A stretch of DNA of 64,000 bases from Vigna angularis (GCF_016808095.1 NC_068972.1:7682001-7746000); one strand, 5' to 3'; positions 1 to 14,273 are shown, counted from the first letter of the stretch. Made by a program: numbers and translations. The notes: generated by a model from the letters alone, not told the origin.

Positions 1-7
1 TTTGTAG

Positions 8-3000
8 GCTCTTCTCCAAATGCAAGATGTTCCTTCTGCAGTTAATGCTTTACAATTTTATGCAAATATCCAGCCAAGTATAAGGTACAAATGGCTTGCT
101 CTGTATTTTGAGGATGTACATGATTGCATTGAGTATAGTTTCATAATTAGATTTTTGGTTTTGTATTAGTACATTCTCTTTGATAATAAAACTGCCTTAG
201 CGATAGATTTATCCTTTTGTTTTGTCCTAGGGGGAGGAATGTTTATGTTCAGTTTTCCTCACATCAAGAACTGACAACAATGGATCAAAGTCAAGGACGA
301 GGAGATGAGGTTGGTGTTTTTTGTGTTGATATTTTTTATTTAAAAGAGTGTGTGCTCTATCTTGTCTATTTCTTAAAAAAACATGTTGAAATTATTATTT
401 TTATATTTTGTATGATATAGTTTCAGCCCCTCTCCCCAATGTCTTTGTATGTAAGATTGTCCCATTTCACGGACCAGTGTTAAATTGTTATGTTCTGTAT
501 ATTCCTCTTTCTCTTTATCATGTACTTCCTCTATTTATTCTCCTTTATCTCTATCTCTTCTCTTTCTCTATGCTGTCATGCTGTCGGGAACTCTCTGGAT
601 GCACAGCCAAACCGAATTCTCTTAGTTACAATTCATCACATGCTGTATCCTATAACAGTGGATGTGCTGTTTCAAGTATTTTCACCCCATGGATCTGTGG
701 AAAAGATTGTAACATTTCAGAAGTCAGCTGGTCAGATTTTCAGATTTCTCCCTTTCTCTTCTTTCCTTCCCTGTCAACTTTTTTTTATATCTGGACATTT
801 ACTAGCTAAATTGAGGTTATAGTAATAGTTTGTTTCGAAATGTGGAAATATATATTTATATTATATATATATTGAATGTAAATAGAAAAATATTTTATGA
901 AAATTTTCAATTGGAAAGTTCCCAATAGTGTCTTCTATTGATCCATGTAACTAACTGCCGTCATAGGATAAACGTTGTTGCTGATTGTAAGTAAATGGGA
1001 CAATAGTAGAACAGGGTTCTTTAAATTTAATGAATTTGTAAAGGCTTTGGTTTTTCAATGTGTTGTGGAATGCTCCTTAATTTTCAACACATAATGTGAC
1101 ATAGAACGTAAGGGGGAAAGAGAAAAAAAACACAAAGATTGGAGGAGTTCTGGGAAGGAAAGGATATAGAGAGAGATGAGATAAATAGATGGATTAAATG
1201 AACGAACTATTCATTCCACCTGTATTATCATTCCAGTGTGTCAAAAATACAACAGCCATGCTTTATTTATAGGCAGCTATCCAATAGTTGTAATCCCAGC
1301 TAACAGTTGCCGACTAACTAAAGCTATCGTGATTTTTGTGCAAAATTTGTCTGAAAATTTTTTGATTAATAGAAATATTTTTTATGTTATACAAATTAGA
1401 TTTTCTATAAACAATTGATGTTTCTTGCAAAAGTCTTCACAAAAATTATAAATAACTTTTCTATTTTTTTTATTCAATAGCAGGTGAGGTTTTAATAGTT
1501 GTAAAAGGTAATCTGAGAAGTGTTATTAACGAAGTAGAAAAAATATTTTAGAATTAATTATGCTTTTCATCCTTGTAAAAGTGACAACATTTGGTTTTTA
1601 TCTGACTTTTTATGATTCCACTTTTTAGTCTGCATTATGTAAATACCCAAACTCTTTTATACAACTTTTGAGGATGAAAGTTTGGCATATTACGGTTGAA
1701 AGTTTGTGTATTTATAAAATGCAGGTGCGGAAAGTTAGAGTTTTGAAAGTTGCCAAACAAAAAATTGTCCATTCCTTGGGGGAGGAAAACATCACTAACG
1801 TAATATTTGAATATCTTAAATGATAATTAGTTGAAAAATAAATTTTTGAATACCATTAATTTTTTAAAATCACCTATCAGATATGGTATTGTTACATTTA
1901 ACTTATACATTATAATCTTAATTATTTTTATCCCTCCAACTCTTTTTAAGCTCAGCCATTGCTCAATGGTCTTGAAATGCAAACAAAATGGTAAGGGGAG
2001 TGTAGTTTCTGTTCATTCCCCAAAGTTTTGAAGAACTTCTTCCCAAAATTACACACAAAAACAAGATCTCTAGCACTATATCTCAAATAGTGCTCCATGT
2101 AACCTGTAGATCTGATACATGCAGTATTGAGGAAGTGTTGTTGTTGTATATGAATGTTAAATGACAAAAGTTATGTATGCTTGCTTTTGTGATAAGTGAT
2201 GTCCCAAATGGCAACCTTGGTATGGTGGTAAAAACAAAAATTATAGGTTCTTTTTTTAAAGTTAAGATTTCAACATTTTTTAAGAATTCTTGAGGGGCAA
2301 AAATTTTCATTCTAGGCTATCCCAACTGCCGACTTACTTTGCTTCCCGAACACATTCTTACTCTGCTTCCCCTTATCTCGTGTACCTGCTACTGCGTTCC
2401 CATTGCCTGGAGCCAACTAATTCATGTTTTTGGTCAACATTCTCCCCTATACTGCTGTTGTAATGAGATTCGTTGCCCATATGCCAAGCTACGAGCTTGT
2501 CTCTTGGCTTGAATAAACACACTGAGATAGTGTAGCATATTCTTCCTGTAAACCGGACCAACCATATAAGCATCAAGATATTCTTTAGATGAAGGAAGTT
2601 TACTGGGAATTGCATCTAATTTATGATAAATTCTGCCAAGGTGTGATGCTGTCGCAAACGCATATGATTTTCTTGCAGGTGTTATATCCCTTTCAGGCAA
2701 TAGCCTCTAAAGCTGATCTGAATTGTGCTCCCCCATGCCTAACAGTGTATCAACCTTTTCAAGCCTTTGTTAAATTTGAACGAAACGTTCTTTCATTTTG
2801 TGTAGTTGTGTTTACATACCTATAGGTTCTGGTCTAGTGACAGGAAAACTAGGCTCTAGATATCACTAATGTAGGATACTGATTGAAAGAGAAAGAAACA
2901 GAAAAGAAAGAGGGCAAGAGGGAATAAGAGCAAAACACAGGATAGAAAGAGGGAAATGAGAGAACCAAGAGATCAAAGAACTGTGCCCTACACTTATATT

Positions 3001-6000
3001 CTCATCTTTCTTGTTTTCCTAAAATACAATAATAAAAAATCATCCATGAACATCTAGAGAGAGAAATATAGCTATGATAGGTGATATAATGTCATAGGAA
3101 AAAAGGTGGAGAGAAATAATAAGTGTTAATGAGATGTTTGCTATATAGAAATGGTTTTATCTGTGAAGCACAAACACCACGGACATTGCAACACATAAAT
3201 TCCATGATGTAGGACACGGTTATATATATATATATATTGAATATCATTATGAATTATTTGAATTGACAATCAAGATTTTTATATTGAAAATCATGTATAA
3301 AAAAGTTAGTTAAACATAACAATTTGAACATATTGTTACCTAACATAAAAATGAATCTAATCCATGTATCTGAAGTCCAAAAAGTGAAAAAGACACTTTA
3401 TGCAAGATTCATCTAAAGAGACCAATTAAAAACTTAAAAAAATTCCACATTATATGAAGATAGATAATGGATAAACTTGCTCTTAATATTTATATATTGT
3501 TACAGTACAACTGAACTTTATTTATTGGTAGCCACGTAATAGTTGTAAAAACCTAAACTGACAGGAGCTGACAAACCAACGTAACATAGTGAACATGCCA
3601 TTGCCTTCTAATCAGATATAAGGATTGTTATTAGATTTTTTATAACTGTTACATTTCATTTATGCATGTATTGTTAGTGTATGTTCTACTGATTCTGTTT
3701 TCATGAATTTGCAAACTTTGTAGGCTTTCAAGCTCTCATCCAGTTTCAATCACGTCAGAGTGCTGTTAATGCGAGAAGTACACTTCAGGTTGCTTGTTTT
3801 ACAGTTCCTTTCATCCTGTACTTGACTTATTAGTTCTAATATTGTTTCTGAATAACTATAGAACTTTTGGAAATTTCTAGGGACGCAATATTTATGATGG
3901 TTGCTGTCAGCTGGACATTCAATTCTCAAAGTAGGTTAAATTTATCCACCTAATTTTGTTTGTGTTTATAGATTTGTTTTTTTTTACTTTATTTTCTCTC
4001 CGCCTTTTTATTTACTTTGTTTTCTTACATGGACTTTTAATTAATTTTAATTGCAGCCTTGATGAATTACAAGTGAACTACAATAATGACCGTTCAAGGT
4101 GATTCAGTCAGTTTGTGTTTCTGTTTATATTGATTCCGTCAGTCCTTACGTTTCTGTTTTTATTCACTGAATAATCTCCTTTCTGACATCTTATTTATGA
4201 CATTGTTGCTGACTTCATTATGACATTGTTGCTGACTTCATTTCGTCTTTCGCAGAGACTTCACCAACCCAAATCTCCCAACGGAGCAGAAAGGAAGACC
4301 TTCGCAAGTATTTTCTGTTTGGTTCTTCATTTATATGTTTATGAATCATGTCTGTTGATCTTTATAAAGTCCATTCTAATATATATTTTTTAACTTTATC
4401 TTCTGTTAAGCAGCCTGGATATGCTGATGCGGGAAATATGTATGGTGCTCAAGGTTCTGGAGGCAGGGCAGGTGCTAAATATTTTAAGCTGCTTTGATTG
4501 GTTTGGTTTATTTATCATAATGTGTTATTTTTTAATGTACTGATGTTTGTTCTTTTTCTTCTCTCCTTCCAGTTGGATTTCCACAGGTGGGTAATTTTCA
4601 GATCAACTTGAAGTTCCAATTAGATACTATTCTTGCGCAGTTGATTATATCGTGTGAAAGTAACATTAGAAATATGTTACAGTTAATCCCAACTCTTACC
4701 AATCTTTGTAAAATATAAAGGTACGGAATACAAAGTTTGTACGATTATAGCCTACCAGTTTATAGGATTTTTTGTTTACTAACAACTTGGTTAGTGCTTT
4801 TTAGTTGATTTTGCTTTTCAAATTGGGTTTTAATTGGTATAGGGAGAAGTCAGTCAGTTGGGATTTTGCTTCTTGAACTCTGATATTTCTTTCGATTAAG
4901 ATAAATTACATGATGATATGAAAACATTGTTTTTATCTTTAATTTCTAGTAAAACTGCTACAAACATCAGTGAAATTAAGATGCTCTCTTTGTTTTTGAA
5001 AAAGAAGCAATTTACTTATTTATGATTGTTTTTTCAATTATAGATGGCTAATGCTGCAGCCATTGCAGCTGCCTTCGGGGGAGGTTTGCCTCCTGGAATA
5101 ACTGGGACAAACGAGAGGTGTACAGTGCTTGTATCAAATCTTAATTCTGATGTAAGAACTTTCTCTAGCTTCTATAAAGTTTTCTCCCTTTCTTGCTTAC
5201 TTGTCTTAAAATCTGCTTATTTCAGAGAATTGATGAGGATAAGCTATTCAACTTGTTCTCTATTTATGGGAATATTGTGAGAATTAAACTTCTCCGAAAT
5301 AAACCAGATCATGCACTTATCCAGATGGGTGATGGCTTTCAAGCTGAATTGGCTGTACACTTTCTGAAGGTGTGTTTAGTTCAGACCTTGCTGTTCAAAT
5401 ATTATGATACTAGATTTTTGTTACGCCTCTTACTCAAGGGATGGGTTATTGTTGTTCTTGGTGATATATCATCATATATATGATTTAAATATTTTTTTAT
5501 CTACAATTTCAATGTTATTTGACAACTTGTTGCAAGTTTGATTAGTGAGTTTGTAGAGTTTTAAAAGAAAATGAAGAATGTTTGGTAAGAGCAAAGTCAT
5601 ATTTCTTTTTCTAAGGTTCGATTGTAGTCGTCAGTTTCTAATCCGTCTATATTTAAGTTCCCTCTTAAAATTTATCATACTTTGGTTGCTCTGTTGATAT
5701 ATTTACTTCCAAATATATCTTCCTTTATGAACTTTCTACCGTGTCAACTGGCGTTGCCTACAACGGTCCATGAAATTGTTTTACCAAGAAGCTCTTAAAA
5801 TTTATTTCTTTTATCGTGGTTTTATTTTCTTGATGCTGATGTATGTTGTATGGAGCTAGACTGAAATTAAAGGATTTATTTTATGAGAGAAAACTTATCT
5901 GTTTATAGTAGATTTTTTCTTCTTTTCATTTTCACTATTAAACAATTTTGGTTTGCGCTCTATACTATTTCATTTGTATCTTTTGATGCATTGTTTTTGT

Positions 6001-6726
6001 TACATCATTGGTATTGTTTCATGTTTTTGAGATGGCAGCGTTAAATATACTGTTAATGAAAAACAGCAGTTGAATATTCTGACGAGTTAACATAGTTTAG
6101 TGTCATTAAATTTATGTCACCAAAACTTTAATTTTGATTGTTGGTTTGTGTTGATTCTGTGAGAAAATTGAAGAACGGTGAACTATATTCATGATTTTCT
6201 GTAGTGATCTTGGTAGCAATTTTATGTTAAGATATTACACTGAATACTTTTTATATCGTCTATAATCCTGCAAATTATTATATATTCCTTCTTTTCTCGT
6301 TTTAAGCTGGTCAACATTTTCAACTTTGTGATGTAGGGAGCGGTGTTGTTTGAGAAACAGTTAGAGGTCAACTTCTCCAAGCATCCACACATAACCCAAG
6401 GTGCTGACACACGTGAATACATCAGTTCAAATCTCAACCGTTTCAACCGTAACGCAGCCAAAAACTACCGTTATTGCTGCTCTCCTACAAAGATTATCCA
6501 TTTGTCCACACTCCCACAAGACATCACTGAGGAGGAGATTGTGAACCTTGTAGAGGAGCATGGAACCGTTGTCAACAGCAAAGTCTTTGAGATGAGTGGG
6601 AAAAAACAGGCTCTGGTTCAGTTTGAGAATGAGGAGCAGGCTACTGAAGCCCTTGTGTGCAAGAATGCCAGCACACTTTCTGGCTCAGTAATCCGTATCT
6701 CCTTTTCGCAGTTACAGAATATATGA
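8..6726 (+). CDS. PTBP3: Polypyrimidine tract-binding protein homolog, PTBP3-like (5' end outside window)
   Basis: RNA-binding splicing regulator with RRM domains; binds pyrimidine-rich pre-mRNA in the nucleus. Exons by frame and GT-AG borders: 8-84, 231-309, 607-730, 3724-3788, 3881-3930, 4057-4098, 4256-4307, 4414-4471, 4573-4586, 5044-5151, 5226-5369, 6337-6726 (stop). All phases join, giving 1203 nt and 400 residues. In order: end of RRM1 (GRNVYVQFSSHQELTT), RRM2 (PNRILLVTIHHMLYPITVDV), a Gly/Ala-rich linker, RRM3 (RCTVLVSNLNSD, NIVRIKLLRNKPDHALIQMG) and RRM4 (KIIHLSTLPQDITEEEIV, KKQALVQFENEEQA), ending SFSQLQNI. The known PTBP3 is about 430 residues, so only the N-terminal part is missing. 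The 14-nt exon encodes most of VGFPQ and is needed to keep frame. Intron 3 (731-3723) is unusually long and holds a foreign antisense fragment. Plant PTB genes often autoregulate by alternative splicing; I did not locate a poison exon. Confidence 0.95.
2310..2790 (-). pseudogene. Decayed coding fragment inside PTB intron 3, antisense
   Basis: On the minus strand this stretch is richer in GC and in coding-like sequence than the surrounding intron. An 88-codon open stretch (2700 to 2434) includes ARKSYAFATASHLGRIYHK and YLDAYMVGPVYRKNMLHYL. An in-frame stop interrupts coding-like sequence just upstream (RLEKVDTLLGMGEHNSDQL, stop, RLLPERD). A frame change downstream leads to GNAVAGTRDKGKQSKNVFG before a final stop near 2312. 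The composition, stop and frameshift suggest a fragment of a host or transposon gene inserted antisense into the intron. I could not name the parent family. Bounds are approximate. Confidence 0.5.
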
Positions 6727-7060
6727 GTCTTTGTTAAGAAGTTATTGAGCACAACAGGGACAGGGATACTGAATTTGGGAAGGATGTTTTTTTATGTAGA
6801 TCATAGTCATCTTCATTATCTTGTAATGCTCGCCTTGCTTTCCAACTGATTTACTCATAATATCCGCTCTTCCATTTTTCATCTTTATTCATTTATATTC
6901 TCATCTCCTTTGATGTGCTAGTTATTTAGGTTGCTAACATAATGTAGTGGGGAGGTGCACATTTGTATGATTGAGAATAGGTTATTGGGGAAAAGGGAGA
7001 GGAGGATTCACTTCCTTATTTCCTTATAAATCATTGTTGTATATGGTTTGTAATTCAGGC
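6727..7060 (+). other. 3' UTR and downstream region of the PTB gene
   Basis: AT-rich, T-rich sequence directly after the stop codon, without coding features. It contains T-rich and TTGTAA-type elements as in plant 3' UTRs. The cleavage site cannot be fixed by eye. Confidence 0.4.
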
Positions 7061-10000
7061 ATTAGTAAGTAGGCATTTTTGTTGTATTCTCAATCCATGT
7101 CAAAAATTTCTAATCTAATTGAGCAAGAAATTAGTTTTTGTGTGTTTGTTTTTGAAGTATCTAACCATTGGTCTACTCTTCCTGTTTGCAACTACATATT
7201 TCCCTCCACCTGTAGCATCTCTCTCTTCTTGCATGCATATGGATTGAGAATATACTCATTATTTTTCTTCCTCCTCCTTTCTCAAACCATTTCCTCCCCT
7301 TGACCAGCAAGCTGTTTTATCCTCAATGTGATAATGCAACATTGAAACCTAAGGTTGAGAAGAGGAACTTTATGTCATTGGCCATTTCTCTTAGAAGTTC
7401 TTGCTTGCAACGCAGAAAAGCAGGTGAACGGGGCAAGTTGCAGCGTGAAGTCATTTCAACGAGTTAAATCGAGCCACGGAAACTCCAAGGTTATTCATTG
7501 GTAGAATTGAAACACCTCACCATTGTACAACTTTCAAAAACTACACCCAGATCAAGGTACTTGTAGTTGTACCACACTGCAATGGCAAAAGGGAAAAAAC
7601 CATTTCATGTTACAATAGATTTCATTGAAAGAAAAAGGAAAAAAATTGCCTGTTAAAATTTGTAGGTCTATGAAACACCAACTTTGTCAATGACTCAATT
7701 CATATTAATTAGTAAAGGATTGTACAATTGCTGATTAATAATCATTTTAATTGTGCTTATCCAACCATAGCCCAGAAATACTATTTGAGAAGAAAATAAA
7801 TTGACACGACTATTTCAGAGAAATCGTCGAAGGCTAACTTAAGCCAAGTTTAAGCTCCAAAAGGGACCTTAGAGTTTTAAGGAAATAAAATTGATCATGA
7901 TATTTCAGCCTGAGTTCATTTGTACTATTGTTATTTTCAATGCCTCAGTCAGTGGCTAATTTAAAAAAGTTGTCTGGATTTTTCTCCATTGCATAACATC
8001 ATATATTTAGGCATAGTTCTGCATCTGTTTTCTTGTGTCTATAAAAAAAAACATCACAACTGAATACATTTTTAAATCTAAATCAACCTTATAAACTGAA
8101 GCTTTCATTCATTTTATATACTGTGTAAATTCTCCAACAAAGACAAGTTTACTCATATATCAATTTGTATCTTTATGATGTAGTCTTTATATAAGGAAAA
8201 CATCAATTATTAGAAGTTAGACACAAGAAAAAGGTTTGACCCTAAAAACTGGTTTATTTGGTAAGAGTCTTCAAACTTAATAAGCATTATATAAATAGTT
8301 CATGTTATTTAATGTGAGACTCTTGTCTGAATGTTGATAAACTATAATGATGTCTTTATCAAAGACAAAGTAGCACCCCTCACATGATAGTATCTCAAAC
8401 CATTTTACTTGTTTATGCTTTCTTTAATTGTGCTTTATGTACATGTCCGGTTCTATTTTGATTGCACGTAATGCTCACATTGTAAGATTGATAAATGCTC
8501 TATTTGTTGATTAAGTGAAGCTTGAAAATTTTATATTCCTCTAGTTGTTGTCACATTAATTTGGTTGCTTTTGGCATAAGCTTGATCACACAGCAGATCA
8601 AGCCTAATTTTTCTTTCATAATTCTTTGTGGGAACTATGCCAAACAAGTAATTTGTATATTATTATTATTCTATGTAAGATGAGTTGTTTATTATATAAT
8701 TTAGACCATCCTATGACATGTTTTTTATTTGTTTTTACTTTTTTTTTATTGAGAATATCATCTTTTTATTGTTTTGTACGTGTGTAAGGTCTTTTTTATA
8801 TACAATGATATCATAGTTTATGAATGTGAAAATATTATTTATGTATTTGATCTGAATATCGTCAATAAGATTTCATTTATAAAAGTCAAACTAGCAAATT
8901 TTTTATACCAAAAACTAAAATAAATTTATCGTAATTATGATATCAACAAGCATATTAAACCTAATTGGTGCCTTGTAGTTCCCAGCTATCTATCTTCCAA
9001 TTTCCTTTTTCCTTTGGATTGGTTCTTTTTCTGTTTTCTTTTTTCTCCCTTTCGAAAATGTTGACTGAAGTAGTTGAAAATTTTGATCTTTGTTAGAAAG
9101 TTGTAGAATTGCACATTTTGTCAGTGAGCACCGACTATAGGATATTGTGTGATGCATGTTGCTGCCACTTGGATTTTGTTAGTTGCCAAAGTCAAATCAA
9201 ACATTGATACATAAGGTTTCTTCTTTCAGTTCCAGAGGTGGAATGTTCTTCAAGTCTCTTTCAGATTTTAAGTGTAAGTTTGATTTTAAATTAAGTAGAA
9301 ATGAATGTCAAACACATTGATGTTTTTGAGTTTTTTATATTAAACTCTTGTGACTCATTGGTGCAGAATTTTTTAATATTTTATTGGCGTATTCTTGGTA
9401 TTTTGTTAGAGAGGATTGAAATATCTGTATTTTCTTATTAGTTCGTATATAATAATACTAAGTATTTTAACACAAAAATGTTTATGAAGTATCCTGTCAG
9501 GTTACTAAATTTTTAAAGAAAATTTAACGAGTCACAGTTATTTCTAATCAATTTTTATCTATAATTTAGTGTTAACTTCATATGAAATATTCAAACTTAG
9601 TTTCATTAAAATTAACCATATATTAATCAACATCAATTTAGAAAGAAGAGTTATATTAACTATATATTAATTATCCAATCCAATAAACATATTAAAGGGA
9701 AATATTAATTCAGTTATGAAAATTCTGATGCTATAGATATATTAAAGACATATATTAATTTTGTTATATGAAAAGAAAAATCCTTTTTTATTCAGATACC
9801 ATATCCATATCTATTTAGTGTGTGTATGCACACATGTTTGATAAAATTTGTTTTAATTTGAAAATGTCTGATATGATTTGTAAGTAACTCAATTCTATAA
9901 GTATGGTACTTTACATAAATGAAATCTATCTATATATACAATCATAAGTTTGGATTGGTTAATTAATTATATTTTTATCAGTTTATTTTGGGGCAGTTTT

Positions 10001-10570
10001 TAAAGTGACTCACAATATGTTACATTTATATAAATCCATATTGAGTAATCAAGCTTCTGCATTTCAACAAGATGATTCATTCATGAAAAAAAAAATAAAA
10101 GAAACAGAGTTTGCTGATTATATATGATTATCTGTCACAAGATGTCGTTCTCATGTTTGTTTGTCTTTTTATTCTAAGAAGTCATTGTGATGATTTAGAA
10201 TAACTGAATAAAAAATGTGTCACAAGTTTGATTAAACGTGAAGAAATTGAAAACCAGAAATTTGCAAGACTCCTCCTTGTTCGCCTTTTTTATATGAATT
10301 CATGATATTGAAGGGTTGAATTTGAACTTTAAATTATTTAATACTATTCTCATTGTTTTCGGTTGTGAGACATACAACCTCTTCTTAATTTCAGGGATAT
10401 TTAATGTTTTCTTTTCAGTAAATATGTTGAAATGATGAATCATATTAATACTATGAATAAGTAATGATCTATGAAAATTATTTATTGAAGATTCTACCAA
10501 CAATTTTCACAGGAAAACCACACACATCATGGTGTCTCTATCTCTATATCCTTATTTTTATTATCATCTT
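7061..10570. other. AT-rich intergenic DNA, no gene seen
   Basis: No reading frame here has domain content, plausible splice structure or coding-like composition. A slightly more GC-balanced patch at about 7310-7600 could be transcribed downstream sequence of the PTB gene, but nothing identifies it. Confidence 0.5.
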
Positions 10571-10579
10571 TTATATATT

Positions 10580-10580
<1 letters not shown>

Positions 10581-10605
<25 letters not shown>
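10581..10605. repeat. (AT)n microsatellite
   Basis: Uninterrupted AT dinucleotide run of about 25 bp. Confidence 0.9.
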
Positions 10606-10611
<6 letters not shown>

Positions 10612-10949
10612 AACATACGCGATGCTGGAATATGTTTTTACTTTTTTATTATAATAAAAAATAATAAAATTATTATTATGGTTATTTTTATTCTAATAAT
10701 AAATTAAATAAAAATATCTTTTATAAATTTATTGTAATTAATTTTATATATTTTGTAAATAGTTTTATAATTAAGAAAATGGTAAACTTAAAAAAAATTG
10801 TGCAATAAAAAAATCAGATAAAATTTAGAGAAATGGTCTTTTAAAAAAATATTATTAAGAAAATAATTATTGAAATTTCAAAAAACTTTTATTTAAAAGA
10901 TAAAACTGTAATATAAATATGAACACAAAAATTCTATATATGAGTATAG

Positions 10950-10951
<2 letters not shown>

Positions 10952-11011
<60 letters not shown>
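10952..11011. repeat. (AT)n microsatellite
   Basis: Uninterrupted AT dinucleotide run of about 60 bp. Confidence 0.95.
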
Positions 11012-11013
<2 letters not shown>

Positions 11014-11149
11014 GTTCATTATGTTATTTTGTCATTATATAAAAATATAATAATTAAATATACATTGTATTCAAATTACGTTGTAATAAAATATTTAATT
11101 ATACTTAACATGTGCAACACAACTATATTTTTTCTAAAATTTATATAAG

Positions 11150-11640
11150 GGTAGCTTTACATTGTTATTACATTGTTATTGACTCAATATTTTTTTGTCT
11201 TTTTATTTTTTATTCCAATTCACTTTCAACTAATTTGTCTTTAATATTTAGTTTTAATTGATTTGTTACGAGTCTCAATTAAGATTAACTTGTTTTAATC
11301 TTCGATTTAGATTGATTTATCTCAATTTTTGGTTTAAGATCTCGAACGGGTGGTTTTGACTTTCGATTCTTGATAATTTTTTTTTACTTTTGAACTGTTG
11401 ATCTATTCTGAGCTTCGGCTTTAGACACTTCAATCTAATCTGACTTAAAATTTAGATTGGGTCTCAACCTTCGGTTCGAGCTGTCCTGTTTCAACTTCTG
11501 ACTCATGTCATCCCTTTTCAAATTTTGTCATCAAGATGACCCGCCTCGATCTTAGTTTAGGTTGTTCTATCTTGGCCTGTGACCTATAAAATTCGACTCA
11601 ATTTTTAAACCAAAAATTTTATAATAAAACCTTAACCATA
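11150..11640. repeat. Degenerate low-complexity T/C-rich tract
   Basis: Loosely repeated words such as TTCGATTT, TTCGGTTC, GACTC and AATCT recur at short, irregular spacing. It resembles the CTTAAC/CAACTT-type tract at 30.1-32.0 kb. No reading frame. Bounds are approximate. Confidence 0.4.
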
Positions 11641-14235
11641 ACTTCTTTTTAGAAAAGTTTGAGTGTTGGTACTTTCTTTCAATCTTATAATTTAGGATTC
11701 TCTTAAAAGAAATTATTTATAAGTTATGTGTCAAATTTACCGTTCTAGATAATTTCTTAATTGTTAAAAGCATGTACTATTTCTATCTTAGAAACATTAC
11801 AATCCCATTTTAGAAGCATGATAAATGTCCAATAAGATGAAATCCGTTGATGAACTAAATTCAGAAAATTAGAAATTCCAGTTACTATCTTTAGTGGTTC
11901 TGATGTTTTCACTTTAATTGTTAAACAAATATTTCATCAAGTAATTTAAATAAAGAATATTTCAATTTCTTATAATTGTTTAAATACTTCTCCAAAATAT
12001 AAATGATAAATAAGTTAATCAACTTCAGCTTCTTTTTGCCTTACTTCACTATGAACCTTTTCTTTTGTCTAATTTTGATATGGGAACATGGAAAGTCGGC
12101 TTTACTGCTTCTTTTTTTTCTAATATTAATTTCAGTTTCTCAAACATTCTCCTACAAGGTGAATGCACATTTCTATATGCCAACTTGGAATCCTAGAGCT
12201 CCTTCTGAGTTCAAAATTTATTTTATTGCCACTTAGGACATCTTCTAGGTTACATGGCCCCATGCACTCACTCTCTCTAGCTAAATATATATGTCATGTA
12301 GATCTGAGTCTCAAACTGCGCAACAATGTTTCTCCACTGTATGTCATTCCTTTGGAATAAACTATTTCTTTTTACCTTTCAGATAATTTGGTTTGTCCTA
12401 CTTCATTTTTGTCAAAATGAAATAAAATGAAAACGTGTGTCAAGAAAACAAAAATCAAACCTTGGTATTCAATCCGAGAGTAGAGCACTTAATCTATTAA
12501 TCTATTATTTTAAGATTTTTTAAGTAAAGAGTGATATAAATTTTTTTTATAAAAGTTGATTTCAAATCTCATTAACGTTGTATGTTCTCAATAAACCTTC
12601 TCTTATTTTATAGATCCATCACAAGATTTCGTTATTGTTTTTGGAATAGAAATTAAACAATCCAACTTTTAACATGAAATTTTTGTTTAAAAAAATCAAG
12701 TTTACCACATTTCGTTTTAATTAAAAGCTCATTACTATCCAAAGTGATTTAAATTTGAAACCACTTCCTAAAGCAGGAGAGAGATATCAATGTAGAGGCA
12801 CAGAATGATAGAGTAAAACCGAACCAGCACCCCTACAAAAGGAATTTCCATACACACAAAAGGCATGCGAGAAAGGCAAATTAACGAAAATATCAAACTC
12901 AGAAAAAGAAAATTAACAAAATTGCAATAATTTATTAGCTTGTTAGAATCACACATTTACAATTTTACTTATCGGGGAGGAACGAAAAGAGAAAAAAAAA
13001 AAATGAAAACTTTTGTTATTATCTATTTTATTAGAAAAGATAAAGAAAAACATAACAACTACAAAACAAGAGCAGCATTGTTTTACATAGAGCAGGATGT
13101 GAAGTGTTTAGATTATCAATCATTCCACACAATAACCTTTAGAACCAGTTCCGAGAAACTCAACAAGGCAATAGCATGATAACAAGTACTAAAATCACAG
13201 AAAAGTGAAATCTATTTTACCTGAATGCTCTCCTTGGAAGCGCTACCAAGTACGACTAATATACACTGTTCGATCAAAAAGAAGATCATCATCACCACCG
13301 TATCGGAAGAAGCAGCCAGAGTCGTTGAAGACAATTTGTTATGGATGTGGCAAGGTCTGGTCGGGTCAGTTAGGTAAATAATTACATTTTTAACATATCT
13401 GGATTATTATTAGTATAACTTTAAAAATAATTATAATAATCAAATTTGTAATTAAACAACATTATAAAGCTTACACACTAATATGTGTACTTCAAATTGA
13501 TATAATTATTCTCATATCACATTAACTATACATATCGTGTTGGTTTGGAGAAGACAACTATATTCAATGGCTGATGGAGCAAAAGAAGAAAATTCAGAAA
13601 GTCTTTCATTCCGTGACGCAAACAAAAACGCAATTAATCAAAAAAATACGGTCAAATTATTAGAAATGAAAGTTTATGTATAGTGATTAGTGAGTTAAAT
13701 GTTAGCTCTGTTCAATTGTCATGAAGATTTGTTGTAATAGCAGAAGTGTCTAAGTCAAAAAAAAAAAAATAGCCAACTGGAGAAATTGCTGATTTTGACC
13801 AACTGGAGAAACAGGCTGTGACTAGTTTTTCTTGTTTCAACCTAGAAATTTAATGTGTTGTGTATAAAAGATAATATTTTTCATTTACTATACACGGATA
13901 TTTTAATTTAAATTACATATTTATATTTGATATTTATTCGTTTTTAATATTCTACAATACCATTTCGATACTGAAAATAATAATACTTTTATATAATAAT
14001 AATAATTTATATATTAATAATCTTAATACATATCATTTTAATTTAGATTTATATATAATTTATATTTCTAACATTTATTAAAAAATAAATGTTTTATTAT
14101 GAGTATATAAGAGAGCTTGACTGAGTAAAATCTTGGAATCTAAACTCATGAGCAGATACGTTTCATATCCTATAGTTATCCGTGCACGATTGCTTTTCAT
14201 AAAAAATTAAGTTGTTATATTATATTTTACATATA

Positions 14236-14240
<5 letters not shown>
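11641..14240. other. AT-rich intergenic DNA with two weak coding-like patches
   Basis: No gene can be supported. A short open frame at 12051-12236 (+) starts with a hydrophobic stretch (ALLLLFFLILISV) and continues NAHFYMPTWNPRAPSEFK; it has no recognised family. On the minus strand, 13215-13370 is locally GC-richer and holds a 26-codon frame starting MMIFFLIEQCILVVLG, with a GTAAAA donor-like site near its end. Both could be exon relics or chance. Confidence 0.3.

Positions 14241-14270
<30 letters not shown>
14241..14270. repeat. (AT)n microsatellite
   Basis: About 30 bp of uninterrupted TA repeat. A second run lies at 14512-14545. Confidence 0.9.
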
Positions 14271-14273
<3 letters not shown>

